A DNA stretch of 64,000 bases from NCBI GenBank assembly GCA_043228905.1, contig JBHGNT010000001.1, positions 7,936,001 to 8,000,000 on the forward strand. The letters are read 5' to 3'. A program made the position numbers and the translations under genes. A model generated the notes under the pieces. It saw only the letters and a program-made list of their open reading frames with translations. It had not been told where the DNA came from and made no database searches. Shown one piece after another: positions 29,819 through 41,615 of this stretch; position 1 is the first letter of the stretch; each line of letters begins with the position of its first letter. The DNA comes from Azolla caroliniana (taxonomy: Eukaryota > Polypodiophyta).

Positions 29819-31954
29819 TTAGGGAATTATAGCATTATTTGCAACATCAGTATGAGAGATTAATATGGTCTCAAAAGCTTCCACCAAAATCTTCACCTTT
29901 TTTGGTCCTTCAGGAGCAAGCTTACTAACCACCTCTTCTATGGCATGGTTGGGCAGCCATTCTTCGCTAAGTTTTCCCACTCGCGTTTCTTGTTTTCGGA
30001 GTTTCACAGTCTCGGGGCTCTGGACGACCATCTCAATTTTGCCGCCAGTGGACCGACGTATCCTCTCCTTGGCACTCTTACTATTACTATCATTGGTATG
30101 ATGATGACTAAGAGGATGTTCATTCAAATCATCTTGCTCAGGAACATCAACACCATCGCCATTATTAACATTATCAAGAATGTCGGAATCATCATCAGCA
30201 TTTTCACAAATGTCAACATCGTCCTGACATGAAATCTTATCATCGTCCCCATTAGATATTCCACCTTCATGAGGCTTGACATCACCATGACACAGATTCT
30301 TATCACCATGACACAGATTCTTATCACCATGATATTCTCCATTCCCATTCATTCCACCCTCATCATTCCGACAAGTTTGAGATATTTCTGCATCCCCATT
30401 CACATCGTGAGACATTGCCTCATCCTTACTCTCCGGTTCACAAAACTCAGAGTTGTCATCCATACCATGCCCCCCATCTTTAGCTTGATTCATTACTAAA
30501 TTTGTCTGCCCCTCATTTATAGCTTGCGTATTGACTACATCTATTTCTATATCCCTTGAAGAATCACCATCTTGCTCATTACCACCTCCCCCTTCTCTTC
30601 CTCCTCCTCCTTGTTCATTTTCTTGTGCTACATGTAGGTTCAATGCACCTAATTCAGCACCATCAAGAAAACTCATATCGCCATCACTATTAGGATAATC
30701 CACATTAACACCATTAAGTAAGTCATCATCATCATCAATATTGGAGTTGAAATCTTCCATAGTGGAACTGATATGGCTAAATTGATCACTAGATTGCTCT
30801 TTTTCAGCCACCATTTTGTTGCCATCATCATTTTCTCCATGACTTTTTTGAAATTTAGGCCCAACTTGGGCTTTGAGTATATTATGCCTTTTTGAAACAA
30901 GATACTTCTTAGGGGCATTGGCTATGACAGCTAAATACTCGGGATTATGGGCTGCACAATTCGGGTTTTTACACAACCTTAAACCAAGCCTCGTAGTGCA
31001 CGCTGAGACCTTACCATCATTCCCAATGAAGCAAACTGCTCCTTCAGATGTTGCCCTCGTACATTCAATACATAGTGAGGCGCTCGGAACTGGCAATCCC
31101 TTACTTGAGCTTCTTGAGTCCATTGATAGTTTCCTTTGATACAGGTTATTAACGCCATGCTTCGGAGATTTCGAATAGTTTCTTTTTGGGATGTCTAATG
31201 TCGTACTCCTTTGATCGTACCGACGATTCATCTGGCATTGGCTTCCATCACTTGAGTATGTTGTTGGAGATGACCCTTTCACGCTTCCTGAGGCATTTGG
31301 CTCGATCGGTGGCCTAGAACCTGATCTGGGAGATTCAATCACACGTCTCGGTTTCACTCTTATTTTGATGGACATTAATGAATCGCCCTCATCCTCATGT
31401 TTATCATCATCATCATCACCATGGTGTTTGGGATTTTGAAGAGATTGTGTTCTAATAAATAACCCATCTTCTGGGCCACAGTTTGGTGATGTAGGTAGAT
31501 TTTTTGGGCTCACCGATGTGCTTCTCATACCACCATTATCACCTTGATACTTGCTAATAATATTGGGAGGACGTCCAATATGCCGATCCCTAACGCTAAC
31601 ATTTGAACCTTTATGAACAACAGACAAAGGTGTTCTAGTAACTTCCTTCATCATTATCTGAGATGTATCCTCATGATTAGGATTGGGCCTTGATCTTGGT
31701 GATGGGGGAGGTTTTGAGATTAACATAACTTCCTTACGTGGTGACGGAGGTGGTTTCGTTGACAGTAAGATGGAGTGATCTTTCCGTGGCGAAGGTGGTG
31801 GTTTCAATGGTGGCATAGATGTTGGTTGTTTTCTGGGCGATGTGTACGGTGATCTTAGTAGATTATAAGGGCTCCCTGTAGGCTTCTCCGACGCCTTTAC
31901 TAATGGCTTCTTTAAACCATCCTTGTACACTTGGAGGTCCTTGGTAGAGAACAT
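29819..31954 (-). CDS. plant calmodulin-binding-domain protein
   Basis: 711 residues in one coding exon. The C-terminus (about residues 638-697) is a plant CaM_binding domain: KIEMVVQSPETVKLRKQ, EEWLPNHAIEEVVSKLAP, KKVKILVEAFETI, the last being the hallmark LVEAFE helix. It should bind Ca2+/calmodulin and so link the protein to calcium signalling. The N-terminus has a triplicated PPPSPRK motif (about residues 50-90), possible kinase sites. A Cys-rich patch lies at about residues 300-345 (CIEC, CxxxCAAH), as in several members of the family. The centre is Asp/Asn/Gly-rich and probably disordered, with a small duplicated HGDKNLCHGDKNLC element. The ATG at 31954 is the first Met after a leader with an apparent intron. 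No interruption was seen. Confidence 0.8.
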   Translation of the reverse strand: MFSTKDLQVYKDGLKKPLVKASEKPTGSPYNLLRSPYTSPRKQPTSMPPLKPPPSPRKDHSILLSTKPPPSPRKEVMLISKPPPSPRSRPNPNHEDTSQIMMKEVTRTPLSVVHKGSNVSVRDRHIGRPPNIISKYQGDNGGMRSTSVSPKNLPTSPNCGPEDGLFIRTQSLQNPKHHGDDDDDKHEDEGDSLMSIKIRVKPRRVIESPRSGSRPPIEPNASGSVKGSSPTTYSSDGSQCQMNRRYDQRSTTLDIPKRNYSKSPKHGVNNLYQRKLSMDSRSSSKGLPVPSASLCIECTRATSEGAVCFIGNDGKVSACTTRLGLRLCKNPNCAAHNPEYLAVIANAPKKYLVSKRHNILKAQVGPKFQKSHGENDDGNKMVAEKEQSSDQFSHISSTMEDFNSNIDDDDDLLNGVNVDYPNSDGDMSFLDGAELGALNLHVAQENEQGGGGREGGGGNEQDGDSSRDIEIDVVNTQAINEGQTNLVMNQAKDGGHGMDDNSEFCEPESKDEAMSHDVNGDAEISQTCRNDEGGMNGNGEYHGDKNLCHGDKNLCHGDVKPHEGGISNGDDDKISCQDDVDICENADDDSDILDNVNNGDGVDVPEQDDLNEHPLSHHHTNDSNSKSAKERIRRSTGGKIEMVVQSPETVKLRKQETRVGKLSEEWLPNHAIEEVVSKLAPEGPKKVKILVEAFETILISHTDVANNAIIP

Positions 31955-32016
31955 AGTGTATTCAATGTTGATGCCCTATATGTAATAACCTTCTCCTTTC
32001 AACTCCTTCAGGTTAC

Positions 32017-32323
32017 CTGCATTTAACAAAGTAATAAAACCAATATGTATCTACTGGATTTAGGATCAAGCAACGTCATGGATTGCAGAACTAAATTTTT
32101 GTTTGGAAGAAAAAAAAACTTTTTTTGTTATATAAACAAAAACAGATATTAAAATGAAAAGATTAAACAGTTACATAGTAACCAATCACAACCCAACCTA
32201 AACAAATGAAATCAAACATTAACACACAGATACATACATACATACGTACATACATACATGTATATGTATATATACATATGTATACATATATCTATATATA
32301 GATATATATAGATATAGATATAG

Positions 32324-32377
<54 letters not shown>

Positions 32378-32916
32378 TGCTATACAAAAACAGATTCTTA
32401 CACGAACCTAAAAAGATTATCAACAGAGAAAATCACAGAATCTAATAAGCAATTTCACAGCCCAACTTCTCAGTAACAATAAACAGAGAAGAAAATCATT
32501 CTAAATAAAAAGAAAACAAAAAAGAACATTTTCATGATCGAAAGATAGAATTTATACAGAAATAACAATTCTCATCAATATTTACAATGAAATAAATCAA
32601 TATGACCATACAGTATTAACATAAAATTTGAGGGAAAGCATATATCATTGATCATTAAAAGATATCATTAATCCAACCTAAACTAAGCGTGATTTTAACA
32701 CATAGAAAATTTTAAGAAATAAAAATAATAATAAAACAGATCATGAACACACATGCATATCAATTTAGAGACGAATAAAATAGTAATAATCATGATCCAT
32801 AATCCAATAAAATAAAATAAAACTAATTAATAACAATGAGCATCAGCTCCCAGCTTGATTATGAAGTGTAGATTAACAGAGACAGACAAAGAGAGATCAA
32901 GGGTGATATTATGAAC
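32017..32916 (-). other. probable 5' UTR intron of the calmodulin-binding protein gene
   Basis: On the minus strand a donor ATCCAG/GTTCAT lies at about 32917/32916 and an acceptor AAATGCAG/GTAACC at about 32017/32016. The sequence right of it (32917 to about 33095) is pyrimidine-rich leader-like DNA containing CTAGGGTTTTCTGC, common in plant 5' UTRs. The intron holds long microsatellites. Inferred from signals only. Confidence 0.5.
32235..32378 (+). repeat. compound microsatellite (ACAT)n, (TA)n, (GATATA)n, (AC)n
   Basis: CATACATACA, then TATATACATATG and GATATAGATATA runs, then a clean (AC)n at about 32325-32363 and TATATATA. Confidence 0.9.
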
Positions 32917-33105
32917 CTGGATGAGTTTTTTGTCAAGAGAATGAATTGGGAGAAGAGCACTGATTGATTCTCGCGTGGGGCAAATTGAAGAACTGGAAAA
33001 AGGGGGAAGAAAGAAGAATATAGCGATGGCGATAGGAGAGAAAAAGCAAACGTGATAGCAGAAAACCCTAGAGTGGAAGCAGAAAGGCGCCATTTAAGAA
33101 GATTT

Positions 33106-33124
33106 GGGGGGGGGGGGGGGGGGG
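33106..33124 (+). repeat. poly(G) tract, 19 bases
   Basis: Uninterrupted G run just upstream of the inferred first exon of the minus-strand gene; C run on the coding strand. Confidence 0.9.
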
Positions 33125-33270
33125 CAAGAACAACAAAATGTCTAGAGAGAGGAAATTATAGAGAGATGAAAAGAGCTACAGAGAGTGGGAACGCATGATT
33201 GGGGCATGTTCCTGGCACGACCGGAGACAGCCGGTGGTCCCCAGGAGGCTGACCGATCATATCCATCAAC

Positions 33271-33272
<2 letters not shown>

Positions 33273-33301
<29 letters not shown>
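33273..33301 (+). repeat. (TG)n microsatellite
   Basis: About 14 TG units. Confidence 0.9.
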
Positions 33302-33306
<5 letters not shown>

Positions 33307-36300
33307 GACCGTGAACACGAGGAGTATGTATGTACATATGTATTCGATTGTGTGGGCCGCATTGAGTACCAGAGAGAAAGCGGCCGAGGAGGAGGACCCG
33401 ATTACATCCTGGAGATGCGAACACATCTATTTGTCATTCTTGTTCTCTGTCTCTCGTTGGTGCATCCATGGGTGTTGGCCTGCTTGATGTGTTCCATGCC
33501 TACGGGCACATCTCCATTCTCAGAGCCTACACCTACCACTTTAGGATGGTCTTTCCCATTTAGTTCGGCCGGTATTTTGAAGTCACCCCCACCCCCCACC
33601 CCTCCCTAGATCTCATCGCCATGTCTTCCTTTGTTATGGCCTTGTTCCTCCGTATATTGTTATTATTATATATTGACGACACTGATTAAATCAACTTATG
33701 GAATTCAATCTGTGATGATACATTGCAATCACCTTGAGGGAAGCCGTGTTGAAGGATCAGTTGGTTTGACGAAAGGTAGGAGGTTATTGCTAAGGAGTTT
33801 GTGTTATTCTTGAGAATCAACGACTAGTGAATGGGAGCCTACATGTCCAACATACCTTTATTCTCAACAAGAACATACATCTTTTGGTGATTAAAAATCT
33901 TGTATGGGGAGAAAGGTTACATAGTGACAAATCCAATTAAGTTACACACATGAAGAGCAGGTCCAAATTTAAGAGCATGAGCCCTCCATACTTTTTAATT
34001 CATGGTGAAGAACTAGTATTGACTTATGGTGATCCATAGAGTTGAGGTTGAAACTTGAGGATATCAACACGACAAAAGTGTACAAAATGCATAACTTGGA
34101 TTTATTTTACTTCATTTCTTGACATTGCTTGCTCAATGACAACATGTCACAAATAGAGATCCATATTATGGTCTTACTATTGAAAGAATGGAAATTTAAT
34201 ATTTGAGTTACCCTAAACTCCTCACCCTTAGATATCATATATTCAAACTAATGAATGTCCCAATTCATAAAGCGAGACGTGGTTGTTACTCGCATAATGT
34301 CTCATCATATGATCATGCCCATCACCATTTATTCAAAAGACGAGGAAGGTTCAAGTGAAACACACATTATTGAGTGTTGAAACATGGTTCAAAATAACTT
34401 ATGATTGAATCAATTAGTGAACTATGACACTTGATGTTGAAATACTTTTCTTTTGCATATGGACTTATTTGTAAAAGTTACTTTCTACTTTGATCAAATG
34501 ATTGAGATTAATCTTCATACAACTCTTCCCTATGACGATCGCAAGGAAATGGTCCAAAAATCACACACGAGTTGTTATTAGGACAACATTATGATATTGT
34601 TTTACACGACATTATCACAGTCATGGGGAGACATTACTACCATGATATTGCATGTTATTTTAAGTAACATTGAGTCAAAGGAATAAAAATCGCAATTGAT
34701 TCCCATTCCCAAAACATGAATACAATAACAAGGCAAGTGACATGTTTTCAATTGATATTGTCTTCAAAACCATATACTTGGGAAATCCAAATGCTCTTGA
34801 AAAATGTTAAATTTGTGCTTCTTTTGGTCCATCAATGTAGTAGGCTCGAATTGTGTTATTTTATAATTAGCAACTACTCCCATAGGAAGGGAGTAGACAT
34901 AAGGAGTAGATAGGTGGAGATACAAAATAAGCAATCTCATTTAACAAGAAAAATAAAAACAAGAAATGGCACGAGTGGAAAAGCAAAGCGAAAAGTTCTC
35001 AAGGTATCAATTAGTCGTGCAATAGGAGTAATTAGTGAGAATACATTATCATGTTCATGTGAGAGGGATTTGTTAGAGAATAGTAGATTTCATGTTATAC
35101 AATGGTTGTCGCTACATAGAATTTGAAATCAACGAACGATAGAACTCATTAGGAGGGAAAAGGCCCTTGAAGAAATGGTGAGAGTGAAATGATTAAATCA
35201 TAGACATTCTTAGAGAACATAGATAGCCCCAAGCGACTCATTGATACAATGTGCTCACTCACTTGTGTTTCTATTTGAAATAGAAAACGACAAAAGTTGG
35301 GTATATTTTTCAGTTTTTTTATGTTGAACATGTGGGAAACTTGATGTAAATGTATTAGGCCATTGATTAGTAACACATTATCTAAAAAGCATTTTCTTTA
35401 GATACAATACAATTTACCTTCAAACTCTATATTCGAAATTAGACAAGTAATGTCAATATGAAAATTAGTCACAATTTTATTTTGATCTCATTCACGTGAC
35501 TTTCATCTATATAATCAATCCTACATCAAATGTTTAACCTACACGAGAAATTTTCATTATTGTTATTTTGTAGTTGGATAAGCTGAAGGATGGTGTATTT
35601 TATCACTGGCCAAATATTTAATGAATTGTCTGGCATTAAAATAAATTAAATTGTTGGTTGTAAATATGACATTTTGCTTTACTCACGCTTTTACACCAAT
35701 CACTTGTGGAAAACAACCATATGTTCAACAAGATTATGATAATTTGATTTTGTTTTTGTGTTTTGAGTGCACAAATGGATTGCTTCTCGACATCTATGGT
35801 GTTATAAGCATTACCCATTGGATTTCATCGGTTCGCGCTTAGATAGAATTGTTTGACAATGTACCATTGAGCGTAGATGATGTGGAGACGGTATCATAGT
35901 CCTTACACTAACAACTAGGTGGTGAACAATCCTTGACACACTTATGCTAATAGGCACTCTTACAATAACTTAATAATCACCATAATTGTATTTACTAAAT
36001 GACCATTTAAATATTAGAGATGATTTCCAACAGTAGATTGCTAATTTTCAAATTAATTGAGGCAATTTGTGTGATATATACGGTTAACCCAACCATTGTA
36101 TGTTATCTTGCAATTTGTTGTGAATTATAGTGCTCATTGCAACTATGAGTTTGCACATATTTCTACCTTGTAAAATAAACCAGAGTCACCTACCATGTAT
36201 GATGTGATCACACGTATGCGCCTCCGTCATAGTAAAGAGTAACACCTAACAACCACAATCAGTCAACAAAATCTTATTTATGGTTGCGTTGAACCTACTC

Positions 36301-38296
36301 AATCTTTACACAACTAGAATGAAGTAGCACCTTTTTTAATTATAGAATTTAAAGTGCATAGTTTCCACTAGGTAGAAATTTGACTTTTTTGCCATCGTTA
36401 AAATTATACATAATTTGTTGTATAACATGGATTTTTTCCGATAATTTTATGTTTTATGGGACATTCCAAATCAACATCCACTTCCGTTTTGAAAGGGAAA
36501 ATATTTTCTAGACATACAAATTCCTTGGGTGATACTAAATGACCTCGGTTTTCCTTTTCTAATAAATGAAATAAAGACATGATGACAATGGAAAAGGAGT
36601 TCCTCTCCAAATTACTTTTTAACCTACATATGCAGTTTAAAGGGAACAAAATTGCAATAAAATACAACTTCTTAAAGAAACAACATAAAAACTCTCTATC
36701 TTGTTAAGAATGAAATGTACATGATCTTTTTATTTTTACCCACATCCTTTTCATGTTTACCTTTGAAATGGTAATTATAATCTCCAAGCATAGAGGAGCG
36801 TCAATATGAATTCTAGTTTATATATTGTGAGAAGTTATCGCACTTGAACAAAATGTTAATAAAAAGGTTTATAAACATACATGAAACCATGTAGTGGTAA
36901 ATAAATGTGAGGAGAAAGTCTTATTTACAATGTTCCAATAGTTCACCATCATAGAGAAGTATATAAAACTATCAAATGCATTTGTATAGTTATTTCTCGT
37001 ATAATTGTGCATCACCATGAATGAATTTTGGAAACCATGTACTAGTAATTTCAAAGCTCTGTTGTATTAGCTACTTGTATTCCCTACCATCAAATTATAG
37101 ATTCTGGTGTAAGTGGAGTAAAGGGTTTTGTGAAGCCATAAATGAGAAGAAAGGCATCAATGTAAAAAGAGGTGAATTAGCTAGTTGCATTACCAACCAT
37201 CGAATTGTTGATTTTGTTATGTGTAGTGCAAGGGGTTCAATGGAGTTAGAAAATGAAAAGAAAGGCATTTGGATACATTTCGTAGAAGAACCCACTTTGG
37301 TTCCAATATAATTGAGAAACTTTCCTCTCGTGTGTGCAAACATCAGCACGTATCTTCATCTAGTATATGGGAATAGAACATGAGCCTACAATTATAGACA
37401 ATATTCTTATTATCGTGGAATGCTTTGGGCTATCTTATTTCATTTGAATGTAAGAGTTTTTGAAGATGATTACAACATTACATAATGAATGATTCTTTAT
37501 TCCACCCATCCTTCTTTTGGCACTCATTACAAAATCAAATATTCTAGCGACCATTGTTGCATTCGTGCACCAATAAGATGCAATCGTTTTATATATCTAG
37601 AGGCTATCCTTCAACACAACTAACATTTTATGATCGACAAAAAGGACTAAGCAAGATATGGGATGACAAGTTTCAATTGGGTGTGATCTTTTATTTGCTT
37701 TCATGTCTCAATCACGAGTATAACGTCTCTTATGTATTCCCAACCACATACAATTTATATATAAATGTCATGCCAATTGAGTTTAAAGTAGTTACACCCC
37801 TCAGGTAGATTATTGATCACATCAATGTTATGTTGTCAATAATCGCATCATTACATTAACTTTCATAACTTCCCATTCACATATTTGATACATGTTTAGT
37901 CATACATCGTTGTTGTAAAGATGATAAACTATAGGATATACAACATATTTTGATAAACCTTTATTGAATATATGTAGTGGTGATCCATCAAGTTTGAAAG
38001 TTAAGGGGCTATATAGTTAAAAAATACAAATGTTGGTTACACACAATGTCATGTAGAGGGTAATGATTATCAACAAAATAGAGCTTGGGGACTCATGTAA
38101 ATTGTATGGTTGTTAAGTTTGATGTTGCACTTATCTTATTTTATGGGATTGTGAATGGGTGTGGTGAAGGTATTCCATTTTATAAATTATTGGCTAACTA
38201 TGAGATATTGCCATAACATTGTTAATTTATCCTTTATTTCATATCTTTTGCCGCTTCTTTGAAGGTATTGTTGTCCTCACGCGTGCTCAAGTTTGA
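33302..38296. other. 5-kb AT-rich spacer, no gene seen
   Basis: I find only short open frames without recognisable motifs and no clear transposon ends. Confidence 0.5.
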
Positions 38297-38305
38297 AACA
38301 AACTT

Positions 38306-38644
38306 CTTCTTCTTCTTCTTTTCCAAAAAGAAAAACTACTTCCATTAGTTAAGCAATGTACAAAGGATAATTTACAACTCATATCTTACACGACATCTTG
38401 CATGTCAAAGGAAAACAATATGTGTAGATGAAACACCAAGAAAAAAAAGAAACAACTCCAAAGAACCACATCATTCGATGTGTATAGCATTACTCGGATG
38501 CATATTCTCCACGTGAGCCTCATACAAACCAGAATTCAGCATAGATGTCCTCCATTCACTCCTCATGGCAGCACCCATGTAGATGTTCGGTATACTCGGA
38601 GGGAACAACCATCGTGGTGGTTGATAATTCCACTTCACTTTACC
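38306..38644 (-). mobile_element. short 5'-truncated LINE-C copy, minus strand
   Basis: The reverse complement is very close to the last 320 bp of LINE-C (about 47528-47851): GGTAAAGTGAAGTGGAATTA, the PPRWLFPPS block, MGAAMRSEWRTSMLN, the whole 3' UTR and the TAACTAATGGAAGTAG tail. It is flanked by AACAAACTT at 38297-38305 and 38645-38653. The high similarity says that this family moved recently. Confidence 0.9.
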
Positions 38645-38772
38645 AACAAACTTTTTACAGTTATTTATGCGTGTATTGAAACAACATGACAATATATATA
38701 TTTTTTAAACCTAGAAAAATTAAGAATTTATGGTAAGGTAGACTCTTAAGGTTTGACCTGCGAAGACATAAT

Positions 38773-38776
<4 letters not shown>

Positions 38777-38826
<50 letters not shown>
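38777..38826 (+). repeat. (TC)n microsatellite
   Basis: About 25 perfect TC units. Confidence 0.95.
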
Positions 38827-38827
<1 letters not shown>

Positions 38828-38830
<3 letters not shown>

Positions 38831-40427
38831 ATGACCAATATTAGTGAATAAAGAGTTCTCTCTCGTGCCCATTTGCTACGAATTTTCAACTCATACGAGT
38901 AACGATGATGAAACTCGTTGTATCATGAGTCATGAATGTTGATGTGGTTGAGATTTTATTTCTAATCATGTCTAAAGAATACAACGAGCAAGTGGAAATG
39001 TTATCTATTTGCAACTAAATTATGAGATCGTGGCAACAAAAAGGTCGATGAATTCCTATAGTACATGGAAATCCTAAAGCACCTTCATTATTGGTCGATT
39101 ATTGATGGTTATTCACTATCCACGATTCATGTTTGTTTTTGTCACAATTTTATTAGAATATTTCATCTAAGCTCACAATTTTATTACAATTTTTCCCATA
39201 AGCTTATAGTTTGATTAGAATATTTTTCTCTAGGCTTTTTACAAATGTTTAATATTCTCATTATTGATAAAGGTAAATATCCATATTTTGTGTAGAGAAA
39301 GTGTCAACTCATGTCAAACTAAAAAAATGAAGATTTTTGAGCATTCAACTAATTTCTCAAGACTTGATTATAATCTCGAGCCCTAAAAATAATGATTGAT
39401 TCATAGAGATACAAAACACAAGATTAACCACTATGCTATCATGTTTATCCATTTCAATTTTAAAATCTCTGATTATTTTTGTAATTATAAAACTGTTCTC
39501 TTCGTTGTGTTGAACTAATGGGGAGCATATGCCAAAATATATATTTAAACACAATCTTAATATATTAGGTCATGTAAACACGATCGTAGTACTTCTTGAT
39601 TTATGCATGTCGATCAATTGGAAAAGAAATCTGATTTTGAGTTTTCGACTCTTGTATGTTGTTACATCAAATTAAACATCGATTTCATTGAGACTATATG
39701 GTTTTGAGTTTTTGACTCTTGTATGCTTGTTACATTAGATTAGAGATCGATTTCATTCAAAATTTGTGTCAAAGCCAAAGAAAGAGAAATTTAGGAACGA
39801 GGTAGATTGAGATACTTTGAAGAGATAGACAACATAATATAGAACTTGATGCAACTCAAAAGCTAAAGACGGATGTTAAACATAATGCTTCATCCTAATC
39901 ATGAACCTCTTTAAATAAGTTTCACACTTAAAATGCACGAAGACCACTTGGCGCACATGCATGACCAAATGCATAAATTAGACTTTGTGACACCTGTGTG
40001 AATATGGAGAGTTTTAATCTCTACATACGATGGTAGTTTGACACATTGAATGTGATGGTTTTAGCTTAACCCCGAGGTCAGGTTCAAATGTTTTTATAAC
40101 ACCTTGAACACGATGGTTTGAGCTTAACCCATTTTTACCCGAATGTCATGGCTTCAATTTCCTATTTGACATGGAAATGATAAATCCTTGAATGCATAAA
40201 ATTAGACAAATTTTACACAAGGTAGAAGACATTGATGGGGTCATATTAATTGATGAATTAATGTTCCCTAAGCCCTACCCTAATGTTAAACAAAAATAGG
40301 AGGAAGGGAGAAATAATTGATTTATGCAACGATGGATGAAATGCTTCCATATTTATGTAATATTATCTGATTTTTAAGTAGCTTCTTTTTGGATAAATAA
40401 ATAAATCTTATTTTTGGAAACTTTGAT
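38828..40427. other. spacer, no gene seen
   Basis: AT-rich, no coding motif. A LINE-tail-like GTAGCTTCTTTTTGGATAAA occurs at about 40378-40397. Confidence 0.5.
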
Positions 40428-40437
40428 AATATATTTA
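40428..40437. repeat. LINE-C target-site duplication, left copy (probable)
   Basis: AATATATTTA, repeated at 47852-47861 after the A tail. Short and AT-rich, so less certain than the other duplications; an offset by a few bases is possible. Confidence 0.6.
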
Positions 40438-41010
40438 TTTAGAGCGTAACAAGCCCATCCCTCAAAAAGCTCAGCGATGGCAAGGAGTAGGAGCAGAGAA
40501 TGGCGAGCAGGAATAGGAGCACGGTGAGGAGTGCCCACATTGGATAACTGTGTGTCGTTGTCCAAGATCTCTCGTAGCGGCTATCATAGGAGGGAGTCTC
40601 AGCCGCTCGTCAGTGGTTGTCGGCTGCACAAAGGGCATCGAATGAGTCTCCCTACCCCTACAGTGTTAGGGAATCACTTTGAGGAGACGTTGTGAGGCAG
40701 GGAAGATGCGGAAAGTGAATGACGGTGTTCCTACAAAAGGAAAGGCTTCCTCCCATTGTCCTCGTTGGCCTTCGCTTCCCTTGCCATAAGACCATACCTC
40801 AAACCCTATGTAATTTTTCATTTATAATGTTAATTACATGTTTTTAATTATGTTTCTCTCCCTCACCCTCTCTCTCTTAATCGTGTTTTAATTATGTTTC
40901 TCTAGTTCGTAATAGCACCTCTCTATTTCATTTTTATTAGTATGGTAATCCTCTTCCCTCCCCGTAACCCTTGTTTTTAAATTTTAATTATGTTTTTCGT
41001 CTCGTTTTTT

Positions 41011-41088
41011 AGTTTTAATCTTAGGTTTATTTATGTTTTAATCTCTCTCTCTCTCTCTTTAGTTTTAATCTTAGGTTTATTTATGTTT

Positions 41089-41120
<32 letters not shown>

Positions 41121-41235
41121 AGTTTTAATCTTAGGTTTATTTATGTTTTAATCTCTCTCTCTCTCTCTCTCTTTAGTTTTAATCTTAGGTTTATTTATGT
41201 TTTAATCTCTCTCTCTCTCTCTCTCACTCTCTCTC
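41011..41235 (+). repeat. four tandem ~54-bp units in the LINE-C 5' UTR
   Basis: AGTTTTAATCTTAGGTTTAT followed by TTATGTTTTAATC and a (TC)n run of varying length. Units start at 41011, 41061, 41121 and 41175; the length differences come from the TC runs. Confidence 0.9.
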
Positions 41236-41615
41236 TTTCAATTTATTTTAATTAGTATGTTAATTCCCCTCCCTTTTAACCCTATCTTTTAATTTCTTTC
41301 TAATTACCACACCCTTTACTTTATTTTTAGGTTCATGTTTCTAGATTTAGATTTTATGTTTGTTAGTTTTCGGGTTATGTTTTTTGTTTTAGTGTTTATG
41401 TTTTTAATCTTAGTGTTTAACCCCCCACCCCTCTTCCTTTTTGTTATTCCTAATCATGTCGTCTCCCTCTCCTTTCTTCTACCTCGTTTTCGATTCAGGT
41501 GCGCTCAAATCGAGCGTGGTGTTCCTCTTCTCCTACCTCTACCCGTCGATGATCCACCATTCCGCACTCCTTGTTTCGACCATAAGGTCCATAACCCTAC
41601 AACACCAAGGAAGGT

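Noticed and set aside
30269-30499. Plus-strand frames opposite the calmodulin-binding protein gene
   Set aside because: Low-complexity shadows of the Asp/His-rich coding strand; the minus frame is longer and carries a recognised domain.
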